Positions 1-7,253 of a stretch of DNA of 64,000 nt are shown here, in pieces. The DNA is taken from assembly GCA_051656645.1 (NCBI GenBank), contig JBOGCH010000002.1, positions 17,814 through 81,813 of the forward strand, read 5' to 3'. The position numbers and the translations under genes are program-made. Each line of letters begins with the position of its first letter. The first letter of the stretch is position 1. This stretch comes from JBOGCH01 sp051656645. Its GTDB lineage: Bacteria; Bacteroidota; Bacteroidia; Bacteroidales; Marinifilaceae. The notes under the pieces were generated by a model. It made no database searches. It saw nothing but the letters and a program-made list of their open reading frames with translations, and had not been told where the DNA came from.

Positions 1-100
1 TATTGTATACTTTTGTGCTTCCGTAATCACCTTGTGAAAGGCGTACACAAGCACCGTTTATAAGATCGATAGCAGGAATTATCTCTATATTTTGTTGCAT
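1..100 (-). CDS. hisA: HisA, N-terminal 33 residues only (cut by window start)
   Basis: Read on the minus strand from the ATG at 98-100, the codons give a protein beginning MQQNIEIIPAIDLINGACVR, continuing with the LSQGDY segment. IIPAIDL followed by G-x-CVRLSQGDY is the typical first beta strand and loop of HisA, the TIM-barrel isomerase that converts ProFAR to PRFAR in histidine synthesis. The rest lies outside the window. It starts 11 nt after the hisH stop, so it is the next gene of the his operon. The order H-A and the motif make the identification firm, although only a fragment can be seen. Confidence 0.9.
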   Translation of the reverse strand, partial: MQQNIEIIPAIDLINGACVRLSQGDYGSTKVYN

Positions 101-111
101 TATGATAGGTT

Positions 112-708
112 TTATTGGTTAAGGAAATTAGATAGTAATAACTCGCCTACTTTGCCCGATTTTTCGGGGTGGAATTGACATCCCCAGAAGTTGTCTCTAC
201 GCAACATTGCCGAGAAGGGCGCATGATACTCGGTTGTTGCTACTGTGTAGGGACTTACAGGGACGGCATAGGAGTGTACAAAATAGAGGTAACTATCTGC
301 CGGGACTCCGGTAGTCATTGCATTGGGGATGAACGAGATGGTGTTCCACCCCATATGCGGAGACTTGATTTGTGGCAAACAAGGCACAATGCGCTCAACA
401 CGCATGGGAAATATTCCCAATGCCGGGGTATCGCCCTCCTCGCAGTAGTCACACATGAGTTGCATACCCAGGCATATGCCCAACACAGGTTGTGTTAGTG
501 TTGGAATAAGTTTGTCTAAACCTTTGGCGCGGAGTCTGTTCATGGCGAAGCGTGCCTCCCCTACTCCGGGAAAGATGACATAATCCGCTGCTTTTATCTG
601 CTCAGGTAGGTCAGTAACCACAGCAGTGTGTCCTAAGCGCTGCAGGGCGTTAATGACCGACCGACAGTTGCCTGCTCCGTAGTTTATTATTGCAATGTTT
701 TTACTCAT
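112..708 (-). CDS. hisH: Imidazole glycerol phosphate synthase, glutaminase subunit HisH
   Basis: A class I glutamine amidotransferase of about 198 residues. It hydrolyses glutamine and passes ammonia to HisF for the closing of the imidazole ring. Visible: IINYGAGNCRSV at the N-terminus, PGVGEARFAM (oxyanion loop), LGICLGMQLM with the nucleophile Cys79, and FHPEKSG with the catalytic His and Glu near the C-terminus. The frame is open upstream into hisB, but the ATG at 706-708 gives the family N-terminus (MSKNIAIINYG) and leaves a 10-nt gap after the hisB stop, so I choose it. It sits in the his operon between hisB and hisA. HisF is not in the window and is probably downstream of hisA. Confidence 0.96.
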   Translation of the reverse strand: MSKNIAIINYGAGNCRSVINALQRLGHTAVVTDLPEQIKAADYVIFPGVGEARFAMNRLRAKGLDKLIPTLTQPVLGICLGMQLMCDYCEEGDTPALGIFPMRVERIVPCLPQIKSPHMGWNTISFIPNAMTTGVPADSYLYFVHSYAVPVSPYTVATTEYHAPFSAMLRRDNFWGCQFHPEKSGKVGELLLSNFLNQ

Positions 709-718
709 GTTGTATTTT

Positions 719-1816
719 TTAAATAACTCCTTTTGACGATGGGATTCCGCTCCCGCCAAGGGCTACAGCTTCCTTAAGTACTTTCCCAAAGGCTTTGAAC
801 AGACCTTCCACTTTATGGTGGTTGTTCTCCCCTTTTGCCTCAATGTGGAGAGTGCATCCGGCCGATTGTATAAATGATAGGAAAAAATGCTTTATCATTT
901 CCGTAGGCATATCGCCAATAAATTCTCGTTGAAAGGTTACATCCCAGTTTAGATAGGCACGTCCACCAAGATCTAAACGAATGGTTGCTTCACTCTCATC
1001 CATAGGCAGGGAGAATGCGTAACGGTTGATGCCCCACTTTTTGCCCAATGCATCTTTGAAGGCAGTGCCTAGTGTTATGCCACAATCCTCAATGGTGTGG
1101 TGCTCATCGATGTGTAAATCGCCAATGGATTTAAGTGTAAGATCGAACGAGCCGTGACGTGCAATTTGCTCCAACATATGATCAAAGAATCCGATACCTG
1201 TAGCTATGTCCGCTTTACCTGTTCCATTAAGATCCAGTTGGGCAATGATATTAGTTTCTGATGTGGTACGTTCCACTGTTACACGGCGGTCTCCTTGCAG
1301 AAGGAAGTCTACAAGACGGGACCATGAATCGGTTGAAAATACAGTTTGTGATGGTTGTTCGCCGGACAATTGATAAGCTATTCCCCCTATACCCATGTTA
1401 GCAGCTAGTTGAATATCCGTGGCACGATCGCCAATTACGTAACTATTTTCATAGTCCAACTCATTGTTCATATAGCGCTTTACCAATCCGATGCTCGGTT
1501 TACGGTTGGGAGAGGGAGCAGCTGCGAACGAGTGGTCAATAAGTATCTCATCAAAGAATATCCCTTCGGAAGCGAATACTTTAAGCATCATTTGTTGCGG
1601 CTCTATAAAGTCATCAAACGGGAAAGAGGCTGTACCTAGTCCGTCCTGATTGGTAACCATAACCAAACGGTAGTTTCCCTCCTTTACCAAACGGCTAAGG
1701 GCGGAGATGACACCAGGCATAAACTCCAATTTGTCCATGGAGTCCACTTGCTCTGATGGCTTAGGTTCAACTATCAGCGTTCCGTCACGATCAATAAATA
1801 ATATCTTTTTTTTCAT
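719..1816 (-). CDS. hisB: Bifunctional histidinol-phosphatase / imidazoleglycerol-phosphate dehydratase
   Basis: 365 residues, the length of bifunctional HisB. The N-terminal half is a HAD phosphatase: FIDRDGTL with Asp9 and Asp11, and a later GDRATD motif; it removes phosphate from histidinol phosphate. From about residue 175 comes the IGP dehydratase: GIGFFDHMLEQIARH, HIDEHHTIED and NNHHKVEGLFKAFG carry the metal-binding His and Glu residues, and the protein ends in the GGSGIPSSKG region. The two steps are the 7th and 9th of the pathway. The stop of hisC lies 2 nt from this start, so translation is probably coupled. Bifunctional HisB is found in enterobacteria and Bacteroidota, which suits the rest of the window. 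Confidence 0.97.
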   Translation of the reverse strand: MKKKILFIDRDGTLIVEPKPSEQVDSMDKLEFMPGVISALSRLVKEGNYRLVMVTNQDGLGTASFPFDDFIEPQQMMLKVFASEGIFFDEILIDHSFAAAPSPNRKPSIGLVKRYMNNELDYENSYVIGDRATDIQLAANMGIGGIAYQLSGEQPSQTVFSTDSWSRLVDFLLQGDRRVTVERTTSETNIIAQLDLNGTGKADIATGIGFFDHMLEQIARHGSFDLTLKSIGDLHIDEHHTIEDCGITLGTAFKDALGKKWGINRYAFSLPMDESEATIRLDLGGRAYLNWDVTFQREFIGDMPTEMIKHFFLSFIQSAGCTLHIEAKGENNHHKVEGLFKAFGKVLKEAVALGGSGIPSSKGVI

Positions 1817-1818
1817 AA

Positions 1819-2856
1819 TTAAGCAGGTTTAAAGGCAGTAAGTAATGTAGTTACAAGATTGTTCTCCGCGGGCGTGCCAATGGTGAAGCGCAAGCCATTA
1901 ACAATACGTGGCGGCTCATTGCGACGACGAACAATGATACCATTTTGTGTGAGATAGTCATACAGTTGCGAGGCATAGGGTGTTGTTACCAGGATGAAGT
2001 TAGCTTGCGAAGGATAAACCATATCAAATAGTGGCGACTTGGCAAGATACGCATACATACTAGTGCGTTGCTCCTTGAGTTCATCACACTCTTTTTGGAA
2101 TACATCATAATAATTTAAGCGCCTTAATGCTACACGCTGGGATACGGAACTAATATTGTAAGGGTACTTTATTTTGTTGAGTATACATGCCAATTCCGGA
2201 TTCATGTATCCAATACCAAGACGTACACCGGCCAAGCCCCATGCCTTAGAGAGTGTTTGTAACACTACAATGTTAGGATACTCCTTAAGTAAGGTGATAG
2301 CCGAAGGTTGAGTGCCAAAGTCAATATAAGCCTCATCAATTACCACAATACCGGGAAAACGAGTAGCAAAAGTTGCTATCTGTTCTATTGGGATTTCATT
2401 TCCCGTGGGATTATTAGGAGTACAAAAGAACACCACTTTTGTGTTGGCATCAATGACTGTGTCTAGCTTCTGCCAATCCGGCTGAAAAGTAGGCGTTAAT
2501 AAACATGGACGCGCCTCAATGCCATGAATATCCGCTTGCACCTTGTACATACCATAGCCTGGAGATAGGAATACGATATTGTCTTTTCCCGGTTCGGTTC
2601 CCGCACGCAGGATAAGGTCTATTAACTCATCGCTCCCGTTGCCTAGAACCATATAATCTGCCGGGATTTGTTTTATGGAGGCTAGCTTTTGTTTTAATTG
2701 CTTTTGGTAGGGATCGGGATAGCGATTATAGTCGGTGGCATAGGGATTTTCATTGGCGTCCAGAAATATGCCTTGTGTGGCATTACTTTCCGTACGTGCG
2801 CAGCTATAGGCTGTTAGTGCTGCTATATTGGGGCGTATCCATGTTTGATAATTCAT
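1819..2856 (-). CDS. hisC: Histidinol-phosphate aminotransferase
   Basis: 345-residue class I/II PLP aminotransferase that converts imidazole-acetol phosphate to histidinol phosphate with glutamate as donor. Visible motifs: ANENPYATDYNRYPDP near the N-terminus, LGNGSDELIDLI (cofactor phosphate-binding), CTPNNPTGN, VIDEAYIDFG with the PLP-ring Asp, and LSKAWGLAGVRLG with the Schiff-base lysine. The end segment RIVNGLRFTIG carries the carboxylate-binding Arg. The start codon is 18 nt after the hisD stop. Place in the his operon and motif set make the function secure. Confidence 0.97.
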   Translation of the reverse strand: MNYQTWIRPNIAALTAYSCARTESNATQGIFLDANENPYATDYNRYPDPYQKQLKQKLASIKQIPADYMVLGNGSDELIDLILRAGTEPGKDNIVFLSPGYGMYKVQADIHGIEARPCLLTPTFQPDWQKLDTVIDANTKVVFFCTPNNPTGNEIPIEQIATFATRFPGIVVIDEAYIDFGTQPSAITLLKEYPNIVVLQTLSKAWGLAGVRLGIGYMNPELACILNKIKYPYNISSVSQRVALRRLNYYDVFQKECDELKEQRTSMYAYLAKSPLFDMVYPSQANFILVTTPYASQLYDYLTQNGIIVRRRNEPPRIVNGLRFTIGTPAENNLVTTLLTAFKPA

Positions 2857-2874
2857 AGCTGTATGGTTTATGGT

Positions 2875-4155
2875 TTATTTATTTTCCAATCGGATTGTTA
2901 CGGCGCGAGCGTGCGCGTCAAGCTGCTCGGTAATAGCCATTGCAGTAACAGTAGGTGCCAGTTTTTGCAATCCCTCTCGTGTTAGCTGCTGAAACGTTAT
3001 CTTCTTTGTATATGCATCCATGTTAACACCACTGTACATGGCAGAAAAACCGGCTGTAGGCAGTGTGTGGTTGGTACCTGAGGCATAGTCGCCTACACTC
3101 TCTGGCGAATAGTGTCCTAAAAATACAGAACCTGCATTCACTACACGACCAGCCCACATTTGTGGGTTATCTAGCGAAAGGATAAGGTGCTCGGCAGCAT
3201 AATAATTGGCTAAATCCATAGCCTCCTCCATGTTCTCTACCAAGATGAGCTTAGAGTTTTGAAGCGTAGCCTCTACCATTTCACGGCGTGGAAGTAGATT
3301 TAGTTGCGCCTGTACCTCAGCGTTTACCTGTTCCAATAAAGGAGCGTAATCGGTAACCAACATTACCTGACTGTCCTTTCCATGTTCCGCTTGCGACAAT
3401 AAATCGGCAGCAACAAAACGGGCATCGGCCGTCTTATCGGCAACTACCATAACTTCCGACGGTCCGGCAGGCATATCAATAGCCACACCTATTTGTTGCG
3501 CTACGCGTTTTGCAGCAGTTACGTATTGATTACCGGGACCAAAAAGCTTGTATACACGTGGAACACTCTCTGTTCCTATGGTCATGGCACCAATGGCTTG
3601 AATACCACCCAGCGTAAATATTTGCGTAATGCCGCACAATTTGGCACAATAAAGTACAGCCTCCGGCACTTTACCCTCCGCGTTAGGAGGCGTACACAGC
3701 ACCACGTCACTACATCCTGCCAATTGTGCGGGAATTCCCAACATCAGGACCGTTGAAAACAGCGGAGCAGTTCCTCCCGGAATGTACAATCCCACTTTTT
3801 CAATGGGGCGGCGCTCTTGCCAACAACGCACTCCTTCGATATCTGTTTCGGCCTCCACCTGCGTTAGTTGTGCGCTGTGGAAAGCCGCTATACGCGAATA
3901 GGCAACGTTAATAGCAGTCTTCAAATTGGGAGACAGTGTATTACCAGCCTCATCCAATAATTGTTGTTCCACTCTAAGAGATTCCAATGTTACCTTATCA
4001 TAGAGTTGCTCATAGCTCTTCAACGCATTATCGCCATCCTTACGGATATCATTGAATACTTCGCGACAAAGTGTCTCCAATTGAGCATAGTCAATGATTG
4101 GACGTTGTGCCAAAGTTTCCCAGGTTTGACGATTGGGTTTTATTAATGTTTGCAT
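2875..4155 (-). CDS. hisD: Histidinol dehydrogenase
   Basis: 426-residue NAD-dependent, zinc-containing dehydrogenase that carries histidinol through histidinal to histidine. Visible: GLYIPGGTAPLFSTVLM, KLFGPGNQYVTAAK (NAD site), DMPAGPSEVMVVAD, LLSQAEHGKDSQ (zinc-ligand Gln and His), and near the C-terminus SGTNHTLPT with the catalytic His. The frame is open 36 nt further upstream, but the ATG at 4153-4155 (MQTLIKP) gives the usual length and avoids overlap with hisG, leaving a 16-nt gap. Second gene of the operon after hisG. Confidence 0.97.
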   Translation of the reverse strand: MQTLIKPNRQTWETLAQRPIIDYAQLETLCREVFNDIRKDGDNALKSYEQLYDKVTLESLRVEQQLLDEAGNTLSPNLKTAINVAYSRIAAFHSAQLTQVEAETDIEGVRCWQERRPIEKVGLYIPGGTAPLFSTVLMLGIPAQLAGCSDVVLCTPPNAEGKVPEAVLYCAKLCGITQIFTLGGIQAIGAMTIGTESVPRVYKLFGPGNQYVTAAKRVAQQIGVAIDMPAGPSEVMVVADKTADARFVAADLLSQAEHGKDSQVMLVTDYAPLLEQVNAEVQAQLNLLPRREMVEATLQNSKLILVENMEEAMDLANYYAAEHLILSLDNPQMWAGRVVNAGSVFLGHYSPESVGDYASGTNHTLPTAGFSAMYSGVNMDAYTKKITFQQLTREGLQKLAPTVTAMAITEQLDAHARAVTIRLENK

Positions 4156-4171
4156 AATGGATGTGCGTGGA

Positions 4172-5029
4172 TTAGTTAATAATTTTCTCAATGGGGATTA
4201 CAAGAATCCCTTCGGCTCGTGCTGCCTTCAGCTGGTCTATTACTTCCCAAAAATGGTCATCGTTAACTACGGAGTGAATAGATACCCATCCCTCTCGTTG
4301 CAGAGGCATAATTGTAGGGCTGTTAACTCCCGGTAACAAATTGCATATGGTTTCTACGGCATCTACCGGAGCATTTAGCAGAATGTAACGTGTTTTCTTG
4401 GCAGCAAGAACTGCGCGCATACGGAAAATGATTTTATCTAACAGTTGCTGTTTTTGCTCGCACAGATTAGGATTCTTTACTAATACAGCTTGTGAACTGA
4501 ATATTTTATACACTTCCTTTAAACCGTTTTTGAATAGTGTATTACCTGAACTCACCAAATCGCAAATAGCATCTGCTAATCCAATGTTAGGAGCAATCTC
4601 TACACTTCCTGAAATAACATGGATATCGGCTTTTATATTATTTTCATTTAGGAAATCCTGTAAGGAGTTGGGATAAGAGGTAGCAATGCGTTTACCTTGT
4701 AACCACTCTAGACCCGTAAATTCCTCTTGCTTTGGAATAGCAATGGCAAGTCGACATTTAGAGAAACCAAGAGGCAGAACTTCCACAACTCCGCTCTTCT
4801 CTTCGCGCTCTGTATTATCTCCAATAATAGCAATATCGGCAACACCATCCTTTACATACTGTGGGATGTCCGCATTACGAAGATACAGCACTTCCATATC
4901 GAAATTAGAGGCAAGGGCCTTTAACTGGTCCTTTCCATTATCGATAGAAATACCACACTCTTTTAACAATTTTAGGGAATCTTCATTTAAACGTCCCGAT
5001 TTTTGGATAGCAATTTTTAAACGTGTCAT
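4172..5029 (-). CDS. hisG: ATP phosphoribosyltransferase, long form (first step of His synthesis)
   Basis: 285 residues, the length of long-form HisG, which carries a C-terminal ACT-like regulatory domain and does not need HisZ. It joins ATP and PRPP and is normally feedback-inhibited by histidine. Visible: LKIAIQKSGRL at the N-terminus, ADIAIIGDN, and the P-loop-like SGSVEIAPNIGLADAICDLVSSG segment; the last 70 residues, with NSPTIMPLQREGWVSIHSV, match the regulatory domain. It is the first gene of the operon and lies 135 nt downstream of a His-rich leader peptide and an intrinsic terminator, so it is expected to be under attenuation control. Confidence 0.97.
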   Translation of the reverse strand: MTRLKIAIQKSGRLNEDSLKLLKECGISIDNGKDQLKALASNFDMEVLYLRNADIPQYVKDGVADIAIIGDNTEREEKSGVVEVLPLGFSKCRLAIAIPKQEEFTGLEWLQGKRIATSYPNSLQDFLNENNIKADIHVISGSVEIAPNIGLADAICDLVSSGNTLFKNGLKEVYKIFSSQAVLVKNPNLCEQKQQLLDKIIFRMRAVLAAKKTRYILLNAPVDAVETICNLLPGVNSPTIMPLQREGWVSIHSVVNDDHFWEVIDQLKAARAEGILVIPIEKIIN

Positions 5030-5091
5030 AATTTTCGTTTTTAATTGCTCTGCGAGATAAGGGCGGAAAGTTGATGGCTTATAGGTTAGGA

Positions 5092-5131
5092 TAAAAACAA
5101 CGAAGCCCGCCTTTATCAGGCGAGCTTCGTT
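5092..5131 (-). terminator. Attenuator terminator of the his operon
   Basis: On the minus strand a 13-bp stem with one G-U pair (AACGAAGCTCGCC with GGCGGGCTTCGTT) and a 7-nt loop is followed by a T tract. It lies between the leader peptide stop and hisG, so it can stop transcription before the structural genes. The leader and the terminator together form a classical amino-acid attenuator. Confidence 0.88.
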
Positions 5132-5164
5132 ATTCTTTTTATTTATTAGAACTACACGACATCA

Positions 5165-5224
5165 TCATCTCACCTGTATTAAGCGATGGCAATGATGGAT
5201 ATGATGTAATTGTTGTGTGTTCAT
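5165..5224 (-). CDS. hisL: His operon leader peptide (19 aa, five His codons)
   Basis: On the minus strand the ATG at 5222-5224 opens a 19-codon frame read as MNTQQLHHIHHCHRLIQVR and closed by TGA at 5165-5167. Five of eight consecutive codons (residues 7-14) are His. The RNA just after the frame contains AUGAUGAUG, which can pair with the CAU-rich His codons, so a ribosome stalled or moving there would change folding. The attenuator terminator follows 34 nt downstream, then hisG. Low charged tRNA-His would stall the ribosome on the His run and favour read-through. The exact antiterminator pairing could not be fixed by eye. Confidence 0.88.
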   Translation of the reverse strand: MNTQQLHHIHHCHRLIQVR

Positions 5225-5251
5225 TATATTTTCTTTCTTATTTGATAGACG

Positions 5252-5282
5252 CAAAGTAATATTATATGTTTCATATTTCCAA
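5252..5282 (-). promoter_or_regulatory. Probable his operon promoter
   Basis: On the minus strand TTGG, 19 nt, then TTACTTTG, which is one base from the Bacteroidota TAnnTTTG -7 element at the right spacing from a TTTG-like -33 element. It lies 28 nt upstream of the leader peptide ATG. Confidence 0.55.
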
Positions 5283-5301
5283 TACTTTACGCAAATATTT
5301 T

Positions 5302-6066
5302 TTAATAAAGTTCTTTTTCATGTAATTCTACCAGCATGGAACACAGAGCATTTGTCACCGCATCTGCATAGCGTTTTCCCTTATCGGCATTGGCCTCAAG
5401 AGGATTTCCGACTCCCGTATCGACCGATGTTTTATTCCATACGCGAGGGGTCCAAGCTACCTTTTTATTTAAGCCTTCAATGGCAAAAGGTTTGGCTTCG
5501 CCAGTACCTGCTGTTTCCAAATGTGTAATTTCCGGATAGTAGTGCATCATAACAGAGGTCTCTAATTCACCGGCATGATCATCGGGATTCTCAAAATAAC
5601 CTGTTGGCGGAACAATGGCAAACCATTCACTCACGGCTATAAAGAAATCCGGGTATTCAAATGCTAAATCGCGTACCATTCCTCTAAAATTATTGCCTCC
5701 GTGCCCATTAATGATTACCAATTTCCTAAACCCTTGACGGTGAAGCGATGCAACAATATCCGTAAGGATAGCATACTGAGTAGATTGACGTGTGTGAATA
5801 CAAAAAGGATAATCAAACTGACCAGGATTCTGCGCTCCCATACAAATTGAAGGCAATACCATACAATTTACTCCCTGGTTACGCGCCTTTAAGGCAGCAT
5901 CAACTGCTATTGCCTCAGACAAATAACAATCCGTTAGGTAAGATAAATGATAATTATGTGGTTCCGTTGCTCCCCATGGCAATAGGACTATAGCATAACT
6001 TGCATCCTTAGTTGTGTGATAAGTACTGTTTCTTAACAACACATCAGCACTGTTTTCTGTTTTCAT
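5302..6066 (-). CDS. Creatininase-family metal-dependent amidohydrolase
   Basis: 254 residues from the ATG at 6064-6066; upstream in-frame codons give an unlikely hydrophobic extension and are left out. Creatininase superfamily motifs: LPWGATEPHNYHLSYLTD carries the Glu, His and Asp metal ligands, INGHGGN is the second signature, and DDHAGELETSVMM gives the His and Glu of the second metal site. The family includes creatinine amidohydrolase, FAPy deformylase and mycofactocin/F420-type enzymes; the true substrate is unknown. It is a single gene, downstream end facing the his promoter with only about 20 nt between its stop and that promoter. Confidence 0.85.
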   Translation of the reverse strand: MKTENSADVLLRNSTYHTTKDASYAIVLLPWGATEPHNYHLSYLTDCYLSEAIAVDAALKARNQGVNCMVLPSICMGAQNPGQFDYPFCIHTRQSTQYAILTDIVASLHRQGFRKLVIINGHGGNNFRGMVRDLAFEYPDFFIAVSEWFAIVPPTGYFENPDDHAGELETSVMMHYYPEITHLETAGTGEAKPFAIEGLNKKVAWTPRVWNKTSVDTGVGNPLEANADKGKRYADAVTNALCSMLVELHEKELY

Positions 6067-6250
6067 ATCTATGTATCTGTATAAAATTTTAAATAGTATA
6101 GCAAACATACAAAGAAAAGTCACAGATAAAACACAATATGGGATAAGATATTAAATATTTTTCCTAATCGATATTCCACATAAAATCACCTACTTAACAC
6201 AAAACTGTCATTACTCGATTAAAATTTATTGTAAAAAAACACCTTCAAAG

Positions 6251-6281
6251 TTTGCAGATTAAAATATTCGCCCTATATTTG
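6251..6281 (+). promoter_or_regulatory. Promoter of tRNA-Lys
   Basis: TTTG at 6251-6254, exactly 19 nt, then TATATTTG at 6274-6281: a full match to the Bacteroidota -33/-7 consensus. Transcription would start near 6285, about 36 nt before the tRNA. The bases after the -33 box (CAGATTAAAA) recur in the tRNA-Gly/Leu promoter at 30337. Confidence 0.85.
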
Positions 6282-6320
6282 CACTCGCAATCGGGTAACA
6301 CCGACAGCACAAAACATGAT

Positions 6321-6393
6321 GATTCAGTAGCTCAGCTGGTAGAGCACAACACTTTTAATGTTGGGGTCCTGGGTTCGAGCCCCAGCTGGATCA
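6321..6393 (+). tRNA. trnK: tRNA-Lys (anticodon TTT)
   Basis: A 73-nt cloverleaf: acceptor GATTCAG with CTGGATC and discriminator A, D arm GCTC/GAGC, anticodon stem CAACA/TGTTG with loop CTTTTAA, T arm CTGGG-TTCGAGC-CCCAG. The anticodon TTT reads AAA/AAG lysine codons. CCA is not encoded. Confidence 0.97.
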
Positions 6394-6395
6394 CG

Positions 6396-6435
6396 AAACC
6401 CGTCAAAACAATAGTTTTGACGGGTTTTCTTTTTA
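6396..6435 (+). terminator. Terminator after tRNA-Lys
   Basis: A 14-bp stem (AAACCCGTCAAAAC with GTTTTGACGGGTTT), 4-nt loop, followed by TCTTTTTATT. It starts 3 nt after the tRNA. Confidence 0.9.
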
Positions 6436-6554
6436 TTGCCACTTTATAAACTGTATCATAAAATCCATTCCTCCCCATACCAAATTAGCAACGATTAATG
6501 AGAAGTTACGTACAACAAGCTATTAGAATAGTACGCTAACATTATACATTGATT

Positions 6555-7046
6555 ATGAAAAAGGAGATTACTTATTTTGGGGATATCGACATTACCACGC
6601 CTAAAAAGAGTTATGAAGGCCACATAAAAATAGAGAACCATGAGGTAAAGCTTGGTTTAGTTATAGAAAATAAGCCTGAAAACGATAATTGGGCTGACCT
6701 GTACAATTGCTACGCCAAACGTTTATTGACTCTTAAACCGGAAATGGATAAGGCTTTAAAACAAAACTACGACGAAGAGAGACAGGCAAGCGATTACATT
6801 GACTTTATGCTTGAACAACTTGATGACAACGTGATTGCCAATTTGGTGGAAGACGAGGACGATAATAAACCTATTGAAGAGCGTATGTTTGCAACAATGC
6901 AGCTTATGGAGATTGATTTTTACCCGGCAGGTGACAACTTTGCAAAATGGCGATACACCCTAGGCAAAAACGTTACAGACAGAGCCGTCAATATTTATAC
7001 TAACACCGAAGGTATTGTGCAATACATTGCTCGCGACGAACACTAG
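6555..7046 (+). CDS. Small acidic DUF2004-like protein
   Basis: 163 residues from the ATG at 6555-6557; a TTG two codons upstream could also be read but is not needed. No signal peptide or membrane segment, so cytosolic. Acidic, with a DEDDN stretch near residue 110. The opening KKEITYFGDIDI and the overall length resemble the DUF2004 family, seen in Bacteroidota and Firmicutes with no known function; this assignment is from memory of the family and is not certain. It stands alone between tRNA-Lys and the convergent mgtA gene. Confidence 0.75.
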   Translation: MKKEITYFGDIDITTPKKSYEGHIKIENHEVKLGLVIENKPENDNWADLYNCYAKRLLTLKPEMDKALKQNYDEERQASDYIDFMLEQLDDNVIANLVEDEDDNKPIEERMFATMQLMEIDFYPAGDNFAKWRYTLGKNVTDRAVNIYTNTEGIVQYIARDEH

Positions 7047-7142
7047 TGTTATCCTACCACATATTGTATGTTTCTCTGTACGCAAATAACCATTGCACAC
7101 GAATAATGTACCCAAGCAATTCGTATGGCTACATAAAATAGC

Positions 7143-7191
7143 TTATCCCCTTTCTTTGACAGATATTATTTCTATCAAAGAAAGGGGATAA
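7143..7191. terminator. Perfect 17-bp inverted repeat between convergent genes
   Basis: TTATCCCCTTTCTTTGA at 7143-7159 and its exact reverse complement at 7175-7191 with a 15-nt loop. It lies between the stop of the DUF2004-like gene (plus) and that of mgtA (minus), so it probably ends both transcripts, but the T tracts are poor. Confidence 0.6.
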
Positions 7192-7253
7192 ATGGTTTTA
7201 TATGTTGCGAGCATATGCCTACCACATATAACCATGGAATTTAAAGCTTTTAC

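Noticed and set aside
7143..7191. Mobile-element end (17-bp inverted repeat)
   Set aside because: No transposase and no target duplication; its place between two convergent stops fits a transcription terminator.
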